From assembly GCA_963780165.1 (NCBI GenBank), contig CAWABB010000001.1:1550001-1614000 (forward strand): 64,000 nt of DNA, in the 5' to 3' direction. The stretch is from CAWABB01 sp963780165 (lineage in GTDB: Bacteria > Bacteroidota > Ignavibacteria > UBA10030 > UBA6906). A model generated the notes under the pieces. It saw nothing but the letters and a program-made list of their open reading frames with translations. It was not told the DNA's origin and did no database searches. This document shows positions 1 through 9,322 of this stretch, one piece after another. The stretch's first letter is position 1; each line of letters opens with the position of its first letter. Both the position numbers and the translations under genes were made by a program.

Positions 1-2
1 TC

Positions 3-2069
3 TATGAAGCCGTCGACACGTCCATCAGCGGGATCGTCAATCAGATCTGGACCAGCCTCGCAGGGTACCAGCTGATCGGCGATTCCACAATGCCCTCGGA
101 TGCCATCAGCTGGCAGGGCAAGAACAATCTTGCCATCAGCTACCAGGGTACAAGGAACACCGCGATCAGCTGGCAGGGCACAAAGAACACCGCCATTAGC
201 TGGCAGGGGCGCATCGACAAGGGGACCTCTTCGGTGCTCCCGGCCATAAGCTGGCAAGGCAAGGGCGGGGTAACTGCCCTGAACAAGGCGACCGCGGCCG
301 GCTCTGATTTCGTCCTCGCCCTCATTCCTCCCGACGTTGATCCGACAACCGTCGACTGGGCGTTCTGGGATACGCAGCCCCAGGATCCGCCATTCACGAT
401 CACGCCATTCAACTGGCAGACGCATCCGGGCGTCACGTATATCCAGGGACCGACGTACGCGTTCTATGTCATCTCCGAGGCCTACACCGGACAGAAGGAC
501 GGAACCTGGCGCCTGGTGCCGGTCGGCAATCTGCCGGCACTCCCGACAGAACCGTTCCAGGTCCTTCTTTCCCTCTCGGCGGCCACGGATGTGGCCATGG
601 AGGTGACGTTTGACAGAGCGAACTATGCGATTGGCACGCCTGTGGTCCTCCGGGCTATCCTGCAGGAGGGCGGACAAGTGCAGGCGCAGCACACCGTGGG
701 CGGCGGACCGGTCAACGATGCAACGGTGTACGCAAAAGTGACCAGGCCGGGATTCGCCAGCCCGGATTCGATTCCCATGGTATTCAGCGGCAATGGGACA
801 TACAGCGTGGTGTACACCAACACGACCGCAGGCGGATTGTATAACTTCCAGGTCGAAGCCACAGGCGTGACCTCGCAGCTGCAGCCGTTCACGCGCCAGC
901 AGGAACAGTCCGCGTATGTTGTCCCGGCATACTCAAACGCATCGTTGTTTGCGGCAAACCGGATATCGCTGGGTGACTATGCGTGGGTCAAATCGGGTGA
1001 CATCTTCGTCAACAAGGATGCAGCAGCCACAGATCCGGGTGAAGAAGTGTACGTCGGTCTTTCGGCCAAGACCCCCGCGGGCTTTGACCTGAAGGCGGAC
1101 CGGATTCGCGTTGCAGCGGGTGCGACGGTCGCGAGCGATGTATACTACAATCAACTCGTCAACAGCGGCCTCATCACGGGCAGCAAGATATCGCCCCTGA
1201 CGCTGCCCGTCGATGCATTCCCGCCGTTCGAAACGACCGCGTCCCAGGTGGCGTCCGCGTCGTCGGTGTATGTCCAGGCGTTGGCCAATGGCGGAACACT
1301 ACCCCCCGGAACGTATGGGTCCGTGTCCCTCAGGGAGAAGGCACGGCTCGCCCTGGCAGCGGGCACCTACCATTTCAAATCTCTGTTTCTTGATGACGGC
1401 GCTAAGCTGTACTTCACAGGGACAACCAGCGTCCATATCCGGCTCGGGATCAACCTTGACGACGGGGCGTTTATCGGACCCGTGACGGGGGGGATTGCTA
1501 CACCCGCTGACCTCACCGTGTTCGTCCAGGGAACGGATCCCGAATGCGGCAACTCCAATGTCGTCAACGTCGATGAAAAGGCCAGCATTGCCGGGACATT
1601 CTACGCACCTAACGGGACGATCAGGCTCGGTCAAGAGGCCAAAGCGACCGGCGCGCTGCTGGCCTCAAACATCCAGCTGTCCAAGCTGGTGCAGGTGACA
1701 CTCGCCTCAGTCTACTCGCCGCTAGCGCGGGTCGACGCGGCAGCATACGGGGATGCCGCAGAAGGGCCGGCCGCCGGGAGCGAAGTCCCGGTTGCCTATG
1801 CTCTCGACCAGAACTTCCCGAACCCCTTCAACCCGTCGACGAACATCGCATATGCCCTGCCCCGGCAGGGTCCCGTATCACTGATCGTCTATGACGCTTT
1901 GGGGCGCGAGGTGACACGCCTGGTTGACAATGTCCAGTCTGAGGGCTATCATACCGTCCAATGGACTGGGGTGAACTCCGCCGGAAGCCAGGTCAGTACG
2001 GGCGTGTACTTCTACAGGCTGCAGGCAGGCGACTTCAGCCAGATTCGGAAAATGGTCCTCGTCAAGTAG
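3..2069 (+). CDS. Secreted T9SS-sorted surface protein with AISWQG repeats (5' end outside window)
   Basis: The reading frame is open to the first base of the window, so the gene starts upstream; the ATG at position 90 is internal. Five AIS(W/Y)QG motifs lie at 102-260, spaced mostly by short charged linkers. An Ig-like beta-rich region follows, then a region rich in repeated Thr/Gly/Leu strands that reads like a beta-helix or polymer-forming domain (about 1180-1700). The protein ends in a T9SS type A sorting tail with FPNPFNPST (about 1815-1840), the strand pair typical of that domain, and a final KMVLVK. Short Trp-Gly-rich repeats after the catalytic domain occur in some S8 subtilisin-like surface proteases, so the missing N-terminus could be a protease. 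That is inference only. Expected location is the cell surface or medium after T9SS export. Confidence 0.72.
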   Translation, partial: YEAVDTSISGIVNQIWTSLAGYQLIGDSTMPSDAISWQGKNNLAISYQGTRNTAISWQGTKNTAISWQGRIDKGTSSVLPAISWQGKGGVTALNKATAAGSDFVLALIPPDVDPTTVDWAFWDTQPQDPPFTITPFNWQTHPGVTYIQGPTYAFYVISEAYTGQKDGTWRLVPVGNLPALPTEPFQVLLSLSAATDVAMEVTFDRANYAIGTPVVLRAILQEGGQVQAQHTVGGGPVNDATVYAKVTRPGFASPDSIPMVFSGNGTYSVVYTNTTAGGLYNFQVEATGVTSQLQPFTRQQEQSAYVVPAYSNASLFAANRISLGDYAWVKSGDIFVNKDAAATDPGEEVYVGLSAKTPAGFDLKADRIRVAAGATVASDVYYNQLVNSGLITGSKISPLTLPVDAFPPFETTASQVASASSVYVQALANGGTLPPGTYGSVSLREKARLALAAGTYHFKSLFLDDGAKLYFTGTTSVHIRLGINLDDGAFIGPVTGGIATPADLTVFVQGTDPECGNSNVVNVDEKASIAGTFYAPNGTIRLGQEAKATGALLASNIQLSKLVQVTLASVYSPLARVDAAAYGDAAEGPAAGSEVPVAYALDQNFPNPFNPSTNIAYALPRQGPVSLIVYDALGREVTRLVDNVQSEGYHTVQWTGVNSAGSQVSTGVYFYRLQAGDFSQIRKMVLVK

Positions 2070-2094
2070 CGTCCAGACACGCATCGCCGTTTTT

Positions 2095-2140
2095 CCTGCC
2101 AGGCGATGGCGGGCCTCGGCCTGCCATCGCCTGGTGTTTA
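2095..2140 (+). terminator. Strong hairpin terminator after the first gene
   Basis: A perfect 12-bp inverted repeat (CCAGGCGATGGC at 2099-2110 against GCCATCGCCTGG at 2123-2134) forms a hairpin, extended inward by further GC pairs. It lies 30 bases after the stop codon and is followed by the modestly T-rich TGTTTATT. It covers the ATG at 2106, which argues that the next gene starts further downstream, at 2163. Confidence 0.65.
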
Positions 2141-2162
2141 TTGTCCACCGCAGACGTGTTCC

Positions 2163-5100
2163 ATGAACTCCCCGTTCGCATCATCCCGGCTCTCCCGTCG
2201 CCCGCATGCACGGTCCATGGCATGTGTCTGCGCGGCATTTCTTCTCGTTCCCTCGGCGGTCGCCCAGCGCCACCCACTCTTCGAGCATCTGACCGTCAAT
2301 GAGGGGCTCTCGCAGGGCAGCGTCACGTGTATCCTCCAGGACCGGCTCGGATTCATGTGGTTCGGGACGCAGGATGGCCTGAACAGGTTTGACGGATACG
2401 CCATCCGTGTCTATCGCAACAACCCTGAAGACTCCGCATCACTCGCGGAGAATTTCGTCACAACCCTCATCGAAGATCGCAACGGCACGCTCTGGGTGGG
2501 AACGGTCGGCAATGAGGCCGTGCTCAGCCGGTTCGATCCTCTGACCGAGAGCTTCAGGCGGTTTCAGCGAGACAGCATAGACCTTCGCGAGAGCCGGATC
2601 AACACCCTCAACGCCGAGTACACCGAGCCGTCGGGGGTCCGATGGACGGGAAGCCTCCGGTCCGGACTCAGACGGGACGACCCCCGGACGGGAACGGCGA
2701 CACGCTTCAAACACAATCCGAGGGACCAGGCCAGCCTGATCAGCGACGACGTGTATTCGATCTACGGCGACCGAACCGGCACGATCTGGGTTGGGACCCG
2801 CGAGGGGCTCGAGCGCTTCGACCGCGAGACGGAAGCGTTTGTCCATTACCGGCACGACCCCAAGGACCCAAAGAGTCTCAGTGCCAACTGGGTCTGGCCG
2901 ATCTTTGAAGACCGAGCGGGCATTCTCTGGATTGGCACCTTCGGCGGAGGCCTGAATAGATTCGACCCGGCGCGCAACACCTTTTCGAGCTACAAGAACG
3001 ACACGTATGAACGGCGCAGTCTCGCGCAGGATCAGATCTATTCGGTCTTTCAGGACCGCTCGGGTGTGCTCTGGGTCGGTACGGCCGACCGCGGCGTAGA
3101 CCGATTCCATCCGGACCTCGGAGCCTTCAACCACTACAATAACAACCCGTCCGACCCGACCAGCCTGGTCGACAACATGATCAAGTCGCTACACGTCGAT
3201 CGCAGCGGAGTCCCCTGGATCGGCACGATGAGTGGGCTTGCGCGCCTTGATCACGCGACCGATTCTTTCACGACCTTCACGCACAGCACCTCGAACCCCC
3301 GGAGCATCATCGACAACAGGGTCCAGACCATCTACGAAGACCGGTCAGGAACCCTCTGGCTCGGTATGTACGCGTCCGGATTGGATCGCTTCGACCGCAA
3401 GACCGGGACCTTCACCCATTTCCGGAATGACCCGAAGAATCCTCAGTCGCTGAGTGACAACCGGGTGTACTCGTTGCTGGAGGACAGCAAGGGCGAATTC
3501 TGGATCGGCACGTATGGCAACGGCCTCAATCGCATGGACCGCGCGCGCGGGACGTTTACAGTGTTCGTACCCAACGATTCCATCCCCGGCAGCCTGAGCG
3601 CCTGGGGAGTCTGGGCGCTGTGCGAAGACCGCGAGGGAACGTTGTGGGTCGGAACCGCCGGCGGTGGGTTGAACCGATTCAACCGCGAAGAGAAGACATT
3701 CACGCATTTCAGGCCCGTCGCGGGCGACACGACCAGCCTGAGTGACGCGCTCGTCCTGACGATCCATGAAGACCGCAGAGGTACGCTGTGGGTCGGGACC
3801 GCCGCCGGACTCAACGAGTTCGACCGGGCCACAGGAAAGTTCCGTCAGTACCGCCAGAAGGACGGCCTGTCGAACGACCTCATCCTCGGAATCCTCGAGG
3901 ACGGCAGAGGCAGACTCTGGATCAGCACAAGCAAAGGACTCTCCCGGCTCGACCCGGAAACGCAGACGTTCCGCAACTTCTTCTACCGTGACGGGCTCCA
4001 GGGCGACGAGTTTAACCAGAACGCATATGCCAGAAGCCCCGTGACGGGAGAGATGTACTTCGGCGGCGGGAACGGGTTCAATGAGTTCCACCCCGACAGC
4101 GTCCGGGACAACCCCTATGTCCCACCCGTCGTGTTCAGCGCGTTCCGGCGGTATAACACGGACGATGAAGAAGGAAAGGCGATCGAGGAGAAGGGAATTC
4201 CCGTGCGTCCGGAGATCAGGCTCTCCTACAAAGACAACCTGGCGATCTTCCAGTTCGCCGCGCTGAGCTTCTATAATCCCGGCCGCAACCAGTACTCATA
4301 CAAGCTTGAAGGGTACAGCGACAACTGGATCCAGCTCGGGTCGGACCACGTCGCCACATTCACGAACCTCGACGGCGGCGACTATGCGCTGCGCGTGCGG
4401 GGCTCCAACAACGACGGCGTGTGGAACGAGGAGGGTGCGACGCTCAAGCTGACGGTGACCCCTCCGTGGTGGAAGAGCACCTGGGCGTACCTCTCGTATG
4501 CTATCCTCGCCATCGGGTTCCTCTACGGCGTCCGCCAGTTCGAGATCAATCAACGGGAACAGAAAGCGCGGATTCGCGAGTCGGAGCTCCATGCGAAGGC
4601 CGTGGAGGCGGAGAAACGGGCCCTCGAGGCGGAGAATGAGCGTCAGACCAAGGAACTCGAAGACGCCCGAAAGCTGCAGCTCTCCATGCTGCCTCGCGAG
4701 ATCCCGAAGTTCCCGGGATACCAGGTCGCGGTCTTCATGAAAACCGCTACCGAGGTCGGCGGCGATTATTATGACTTCAGTGCCGGTGAGGGCCCGACTC
4801 TCAACGTCGCATTCGGCGACGCCACCGGGCATGGAATGCAGGCCGGGACGATCGTCACGCTCATGAAAGGCCTCTTCCTCTCGGATGCGTCCCGATTCGA
4901 CATCACGACGTTCTTCAACCACTGCAGCCGGGCCATCAAAGAGATCCGCCTGGGCCGCCTTTTCATGGCCTTTACGCTTGTGAGGCTCAAAGGAAATTCC
5001 GTATCTTTGTCGAGCGCCGGCATGCCCCCGGCCTTCCTCCACAGACAGGGCGACGGCAGCGTCGAAGAGATCCTCCTGAAAGGCATGCCGCTGGGAGCCA

Positions 5101-5378
5101 TGAAGAATTTCCCGTATCTCCTGCACGAGACGACGATGGCCCCCGGCGATACGTTGTTGCTCCTGACAGACGGCCTTCCCGAACAGAAGAACGCACGCCA
5201 GGAGATGTTCGACTATGCGCAGGTGCAGCAAACGTTTGTGGAGAGCGTCGCCGGGACACCGGAATCGATCATCGAACGGCTTGTGAGCGCGGCAGACTCC
5301 TGGATGAGCGGCGTTGTGCTGGACGACGATATCACGCTCCTCGTCATCCGGAAGACTGAGGACACGGCGTCGGCCTGA
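2163..5378 (+). CDS. Beta-propeller sensor fused to a SpoIIE/PP2C serine phosphatase
   Basis: The protein has 1071 residues. A signal peptide (about 1-35, ending SAVAQ) is followed by about a dozen two-component-regulator propeller repeats of the form EDRxGxLWVGTxxGLNRFD. Next come a Y_Y_Y domain, one membrane segment near residues 772-795, a charged coiled coil, and a cytoplasmic PP2C domain (about 834-1071). The PP2C metal-site motifs are visible: GGDYYDF, GDATGHG, LTDGL and DDDITL. This is the sensor architecture of hybrid two-component systems with the histidine kinase replaced by a phosphatase, so a periplasmic ligand would control dephosphorylation of a STAS protein, probably the one encoded at 5851. 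The start at 2163 is chosen because the earlier in-frame ATG (2106) lies inside a hairpin and would precede a poor signal peptide. Confidence 0.88.
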   Translation: MNSPFASSRLSRRPHARSMACVCAAFLLVPSAVAQRHPLFEHLTVNEGLSQGSVTCILQDRLGFMWFGTQDGLNRFDGYAIRVYRNNPEDSASLAENFVTTLIEDRNGTLWVGTVGNEAVLSRFDPLTESFRRFQRDSIDLRESRINTLNAEYTEPSGVRWTGSLRSGLRRDDPRTGTATRFKHNPRDQASLISDDVYSIYGDRTGTIWVGTREGLERFDRETEAFVHYRHDPKDPKSLSANWVWPIFEDRAGILWIGTFGGGLNRFDPARNTFSSYKNDTYERRSLAQDQIYSVFQDRSGVLWVGTADRGVDRFHPDLGAFNHYNNNPSDPTSLVDNMIKSLHVDRSGVPWIGTMSGLARLDHATDSFTTFTHSTSNPRSIIDNRVQTIYEDRSGTLWLGMYASGLDRFDRKTGTFTHFRNDPKNPQSLSDNRVYSLLEDSKGEFWIGTYGNGLNRMDRARGTFTVFVPNDSIPGSLSAWGVWALCEDREGTLWVGTAGGGLNRFNREEKTFTHFRPVAGDTTSLSDALVLTIHEDRRGTLWVGTAAGLNEFDRATGKFRQYRQKDGLSNDLILGILEDGRGRLWISTSKGLSRLDPETQTFRNFFYRDGLQGDEFNQNAYARSPVTGEMYFGGGNGFNEFHPDSVRDNPYVPPVVFSAFRRYNTDDEEGKAIEEKGIPVRPEIRLSYKDNLAIFQFAALSFYNPGRNQYSYKLEGYSDNWIQLGSDHVATFTNLDGGDYALRVRGSNNDGVWNEEGATLKLTVTPPWWKSTWAYLSYAILAIGFLYGVRQFEINQREQKARIRESELHAKAVEAEKRALEAENERQTKELEDARKLQLSMLPREIPKFPGYQVAVFMKTATEVGGDYYDFSAGEGPTLNVAFGDATGHGMQAGTIVTLMKGLFLSDASRFDITTFFNHCSRAIKEIRLGRLFMAFTLVRLKGNSVSLSSAGMPPAFLHRQGDGSVEEILLKGMPLGAMKNFPYLLHETTMAPGDTLLLLTDGLPEQKNARQEMFDYAQVQQTFVESVAGTPESIIERLVSAADSWMSGVVLDDDITLLVIRKTEDTASA

Positions 5379-5417
5379 CGGCAACGCCACGCAGGAGACT
5401 CGAGCAGAGGAGAGACC

Positions 5418-5840
5418 ATGCCCACGACCGAAGCGGTAACGCTCAGAATCGCCCTCCCCCGCATTCCGGACATCGAGCTTGTCGCACTCGAAGGTCTCGA
5501 CCGGCTCGCGCGCCACCTGGGCATTGCAGACGAAAAGATCGGCGAGGCCAAGATCGCCGTCACCGAGGCCATCATCAACGCGCTGGAACATTCGGGCGCC
5601 CAGACGCCGATGGTCAAGGTGGAGTTCCATATGACGCCGAAGGAACTGATCATCCTCGTCCGGGATTTCGGGAAAGGATTCGAGCCCGCCTCCATCGAAG
5701 ACCCCAACATCGAGACGAAGATGGGATCCAAGCATAAACGCGGGTGGGGCCTAAAACTAATGAGGTCCCTCGCCGACGACTTCCAGATTGAATCCGGAAG
5801 CCGCGGGACAAAAATCACGATCAAGAAGCTGCTCATCTGA
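5418..5840 (+). CDS. RsbW-like serine kinase / anti-sigma factor (HATPase)
   Basis: The protein has 140 residues and a GHKL ATPase fold. The N-box is EAIINALEHS, the G1 box VRDFGKGF and the G2-like box RGWGLKLM. Proteins of this size and layout (RsbW/SpoIIAB-type) bind a sigma factor or other target and phosphorylate a STAS antagonist. A good ribosome site (GAGGAGAG) precedes the ATG. It lies 39 bases after the propeller phosphatase and 10 bases before the STAS gene, as expected for a partner-switching operon. No sigma factor gene is adjacent, so the target is unknown and may be encoded elsewhere. Confidence 0.87.
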   Translation: MPTTEAVTLRIALPRIPDIELVALEGLDRLARHLGIADEKIGEAKIAVTEAIINALEHSGAQTPMVKVEFHMTPKELIILVRDFGKGFEPASIEDPNIETKMGSKHKRGWGLKLMRSLADDFQIESGSRGTKITIKKLLI

Positions 5841-5850
5841 GGACGAACGT

Positions 5851-6207
5851 ATGGATCAACCATTCTCGCTCACGTCCGAATTGCGGGACAACCGCCTTGT
5901 CATCGCGACGTCGGGATACGTGAACAACGTCGGCGGAGAAGCGATCGCCGCCGAATTCAGCAAGCACTTCTCCGGTGGAGTCAAAGAGGTGGTGCTCAAC
6001 CTGGAGCACTCCAAGGTCGTCAACTCCATCGGGATGTCGTTCCTGATCGAGATGATCGAACAGCTGCAGGACGTCGACGGCAGGGTGATCTTCACCAACC
6101 TTGATCCGGCGGTGGACAAGATGCTCTCCATCATGGGTATCTTCAAATTTGCCGGCAAGGCGACGAACGTCGACGAGGCCCTTGGGAAGCTGGACACGCA
6201 GAGCTAA
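5851..6207 (+). CDS. STAS-domain anti-sigma factor antagonist
   Basis: The protein has 118 residues and a STAS fold. The segment VVNSIGMSFLIEM corresponds to the conserved loop carrying the phosphorylatable serine, here the Ser of NSIGM. The start at 5851 is preferred over an in-frame ATG at 5788 because the latter lies inside the kinase gene; GGACGAACGT precedes 5851. In the RsbV/SpoIIAA scheme the unphosphorylated form sequesters the kinase, and the flanking PP2C phosphatases would reactivate it. It sits between the RsbW-like kinase and the second phosphatase. Confidence 0.88.
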   Translation: MDQPFSLTSELRDNRLVIATSGYVNNVGGEAIAAEFSKHFSGGVKEVVLNLEHSKVVNSIGMSFLIEMIEQLQDVDGRVIFTNLDPAVDKMLSIMGIFKFAGKATNVDEALGKLDTQS

Positions 6208-6216
6208 CAGCGCACC

Positions 6217-7827
6217 ATGACACAGGGCTCCTCTCCCCTTGCATCCGCCGAGGCTATTTCTGCGGCGATTGAATCGCTGCGGACGTCACTCCGCCAGCTC
6301 CCAAAAACCGCGGGCTTCCCTGACCTCGGCAAAACGCTCCTGGCCGGCATCGGCAACGCATATCCTGATGCGGCCGTGGCTCTCTTCCGGCGGGCAAGTC
6401 CCGAAAACCCCTGGGAACGTGTCGCCGGCTCAGACATTCCATCCGATCAGCTTCCCCTCCCGAAGGCAAGCGAAGGATCCGCGAGCGCGCTCGACACCTC
6501 CCGAAGGGCTCTTTTTTGTGTACATGTGCTCGGGGATCGCTCCCAGGCCGGGCTGGCGGTCCACCGAGGTGGGGACGCCCCGCCGTTCGCCGAGTGCGAC
6601 CTGGCCTCCCTCCGGCTCTTCATGCTTCCGTTTGAATCCGCCTACCAGGAACGTCTCCATGCGCGGAACCAGAAGGATATGGTGTTCTCGCTGAACCACC
6701 GCGTCCTCCAGCTCACCAGTTTGATTGATACGGGAATCGAAGTCTCAAAGCTTGACAATGCCGACACGGTTCACCGGCTCGCGCTTCAGCGCGCGGCGTC
6801 GCTGACGAATGCGTCGAAGGGGTTCGTGACCGTCGAATCGGGAAGCCGTGTCCGGGAAACCGTGACGTTCCCTGATGGCAGTGCGGTCCCCTCGTCACCG
6901 GAGGGCGGAGCCCGCATCACCGCAGGGTTCACATTTGGCGGGGAAACCTACACGTTCGGCCTGTTTGACAAGGAGAGCCGGGCAGGGGTGATCCCGTTCG
7001 AGGACACCGATCAGATGCTCCTCGAGGCGCTCACCCGACAGGTGCACGCCTCGCTCGAGAACCGCTCACTACTCCAGCAGGCTCTCGACAAGGAAAAGAT
7101 GGAGCGCGACCTCGCCCTTGCAGCCTCCATCCAGCAACTCATCATTCCTAAATCCCTGCCAGCGGTGGAAGGGTACGATATTGCCGGCGTCAATATCCCT
7201 ACGAAATCGGTCGGCGGGGACTACTACGACTGCATTCCCCTGTCGGACGGACGCTATGCGCTCGTCGTCGCCGACGTGGCCGGCAAAGGCATTCCCGCGG
7301 CGCTGCTCGTCAGCAGCCTTCACGCCTACCTGCAAGCGTATCTCGCAAGCGCCATCTCGCTCGTGGAGCTTTCCCGACGCCTGAACAAGGCGATCTGCCA
7401 GTCGTCCCCCGACGACAAATTCATCACCGCGTTCATTGCCATGCTTTCCCCTGCGACCGGCGAGGTCGAGTCGGTGAACCTGGGCCACAACACGGTGTAT
7501 CACCTGCGGTCCAACGGAAACGTGGCAGAACTGAACGACGGCGGGCTTGCGCTCGGGATGCTGGACATCGACTTCCCGTACCAGACCCAGAAGGTGACGA
7601 TCGAGAAGGGGGAACGCTTGCTGCTGTACAGCGACGGGATACCGGAGGCGATGGGCGCAAACGATCAATTGTTCGAGTCGGTCCTCCCCCTGGCGGAGTA
7701 TCTCATGAAGAACCGGCCTGACCGGGCCGAAGAATTCATTGCGGATCTGCTGGGCGAGATCAAGGCGTTCACTGCCGACACTCCTCAGAGCGACGACATC
7801 ACGGCGCTCTATCTCCTGCGCCACTAG
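6217..7827 (+). CDS. RsbU-like PP2C serine phosphatase with N-terminal sensory region
   Basis: The protein has 536 residues and no membrane segment, so it is probably cytoplasmic. Residues about 150-290 look like a GAF-type sensor (LTSLIDTGIEVSKLDNADTV and what follows), then a coiled linker and a PP2C/SpoIIE domain from about 295. Metal-site motifs are GGDYYD, VADVAGKG, YSDGIPEA and SDDITALYLL. It starts 9 bases after the STAS gene and ends the operon. With the membrane-bound phosphatase at 2163 it gives the module two inputs, one extracytoplasmic and one cytoplasmic, onto the same STAS switch. The signal sensed cannot be read from sequence. Confidence 0.86.
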   Translation: MTQGSSPLASAEAISAAIESLRTSLRQLPKTAGFPDLGKTLLAGIGNAYPDAAVALFRRASPENPWERVAGSDIPSDQLPLPKASEGSASALDTSRRALFCVHVLGDRSQAGLAVHRGGDAPPFAECDLASLRLFMLPFESAYQERLHARNQKDMVFSLNHRVLQLTSLIDTGIEVSKLDNADTVHRLALQRAASLTNASKGFVTVESGSRVRETVTFPDGSAVPSSPEGGARITAGFTFGGETYTFGLFDKESRAGVIPFEDTDQMLLEALTRQVHASLENRSLLQQALDKEKMERDLALAASIQQLIIPKSLPAVEGYDIAGVNIPTKSVGGDYYDCIPLSDGRYALVVADVAGKGIPAALLVSSLHAYLQAYLASAISLVELSRRLNKAICQSSPDDKFITAFIAMLSPATGEVESVNLGHNTVYHLRSNGNVAELNDGGLALGMLDIDFPYQTQKVTIEKGERLLLYSDGIPEAMGANDQLFESVLPLAEYLMKNRPDRAEEFIADLLGEIKAFTADTPQSDDITALYLLRH

Positions 7828-7921
7828 TGCCGCGCCAACGGTTATGTGCTACAATGCCCTTTCGACACAGCTGGTTGGGACGAGCACTGCCCCTTTGTGT
7901 TTATAGCAATGACAAATTGGA

Positions 7922-7940
7922 GGGGGACTGGCTCTCCCCC
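7922..7940. terminator. Possible hairpin between convergent genes
   Basis: GGGGGA (7922-7927) pairs with TCCCCC (7935-7940) over a 7-base loop, in the 142-base gap between the phosphatase stop and the stop of the leftward glycosyltransferase. The flanks are only weakly AT-rich on either strand, so termination activity is uncertain. Confidence 0.35.
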
Positions 7941-7969
7941 GCGCCGCGCATTCATCAGTCGAGGGAGAT

Positions 7970-9289
7970 TCACCGCTCCAGGGGTGAGTCGCTCCGCGTG
8001 TGGCGGCCCGTCGTCAGGACCTCGATGATTTTTCGCGTTCCGAGCTTTCGCGCCTTCAGGAATCCATCCCACGCCATCTCCGCCAATCTCCCGTCGCGCA
8101 CTGCGTCCCGGAGCCAGTGATCGGTGTAGTCGGGATTGTCCTGCTTCATCCCGGCCTGCACTTCGAACAGCCACCGGCGGTTAAACTTCTCCTGGGACCC
8201 GATCGTGGGGGTCATAATGATCGGAATCCCCAGTGCGCAGTAGAATGAGAGCTCGCTCGGTTTGGTCCAGAGGATGTCGGTTGTCCTCAGAAGGGCATTG
8301 AAGCCGTCGAAATACTCAGGGATCGTCGGCGCATGGTGGACCGTGACCGCCGATGCCGTAGACGGAAACTTACGGACGACGCCCAGAAAGTAGTCCCGTA
8401 CCTCTTCCCGGACGCCGGCCACGAGATTGAGACGTATCTCACCACGCTCAAGTCCCCCCCTCAGACTCTGCACGATGCTCGCCCCGATCTCCTTCTGCGC
8501 ACCCGCCCCCCCAACCGCGTAGGTGATTGTCAGAGGGCCTTCAACCTTCATCTCACGCAGGTCGACGTCAAGAAAGTGCTTCACGCTCGGGGCATGCAGC
8601 GCCTGGAACTTCCGCTCCGGATCAAGCCGCACCAGCCTCCGGGCGAGGTCATGCTTCAGCGTGGCGAGGTTCTCGCCCAGGAGCTCCTGCGGCAGCGGGA
8701 ATCCCGTCAGAAAGATCCTTTCCTCAGGGACGCCGTAGGCGCGGAGCCGCTGTGCGGCGCGCCCGCAAGGCGCGAAGTAGTTGATCCGGCTTTCCCATGG
8801 CTGCTTCGCCACCCAGACCCTGTTCAGGTCGGCGTCGCAAATGATGCAGAAGATCGTGTCGTATCCCGCCATCTCAGCCGCGACGGCTGGAGCGTAGAAG
8901 GACGTCACAAGAGGCAGGTGCGTATCGCCGATTCTCGCCAGAAGGCCCCTTCCGAGCCCCTGTTTGACGAGCGAACCGAGAAGGTCGACCTGGAAAGTGG
9001 AGCGTGACAGGTCCCTGATGGGATACAGCGACGGGATGTGCAGGAGGGCGTCGAGAATATTGAAGATCGGTTTCCCGATGACGGGGATCCCACGGGCGCG
9101 GGAGAACGTCTCATAGACTCCCAGCAGGCGCGACCAGAGGCCGCGCTCGGACGGCGAGGAGGCGTCGTTCCGTCCTACAACGAGAACCCCGTTGTGAGCG
9201 ATCGCGCGGAGAGGATGCACCGCGCGCTGATGGCCGTACCCCATATCGGCCGCGACGACCCAAGCCTGGATGGCTGCTTCGTTCTTCAT
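7970..9289 (-). CDS. Putative GT-B fold glycosyltransferase (MGDG-synthase/GT28-like)
   Basis: The protein has 439 residues. The N-terminal VVAADMGYGHQRAV resembles the glycine/histidine loop (GxGH) of GT28 and diacylglycerol glucosyltransferases. The C-terminal ALGIPIIMTPTIGSQEKFN resembles the donor-binding half of GT-B enzymes. There is no signal peptide. It is the last gene of an operon with a sugar kinase, a nucleotidyltransferase, a ROK regulator and a CBM9-like protein, consistent with use of an activated sugar. Acceptor and donor are not identifiable. An uncharacterised family with the same fold is also possible. Confidence 0.6.
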   Translation of the reverse strand: MKNEAAIQAWVVAADMGYGHQRAVHPLRAIAHNGVLVVGRNDASSPSERGLWSRLLGVYETFSRARGIPVIGKPIFNILDALLHIPSLYPIRDLSRSTFQVDLLGSLVKQGLGRGLLARIGDTHLPLVTSFYAPAVAAEMAGYDTIFCIICDADLNRVWVAKQPWESRINYFAPCGRAAQRLRAYGVPEERIFLTGFPLPQELLGENLATLKHDLARRLVRLDPERKFQALHAPSVKHFLDVDLREMKVEGPLTITYAVGGAGAQKEIGASIVQSLRGGLERGEIRLNLVAGVREEVRDYFLGVVRKFPSTASAVTVHHAPTIPEYFDGFNALLRTTDILWTKPSELSFYCALGIPIIMTPTIGSQEKFNRRWLFEVQAGMKQDNPDYTDHWLRDAVRDGRLAEMAWDGFLKARKLGTRKIIEVLTTGRHTRSDSPLER

Positions 9290-9322
9290 GCGCGCAGAAA
9301 GTACGCATCGGACGCCACAACT

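Noticed and set aside
4296..5735. 479-residue open frame on the minus strand
   Set aside because: Antisense to the PP2C domain and kinase, with no recognisable fold; a GC-skewed shadow.
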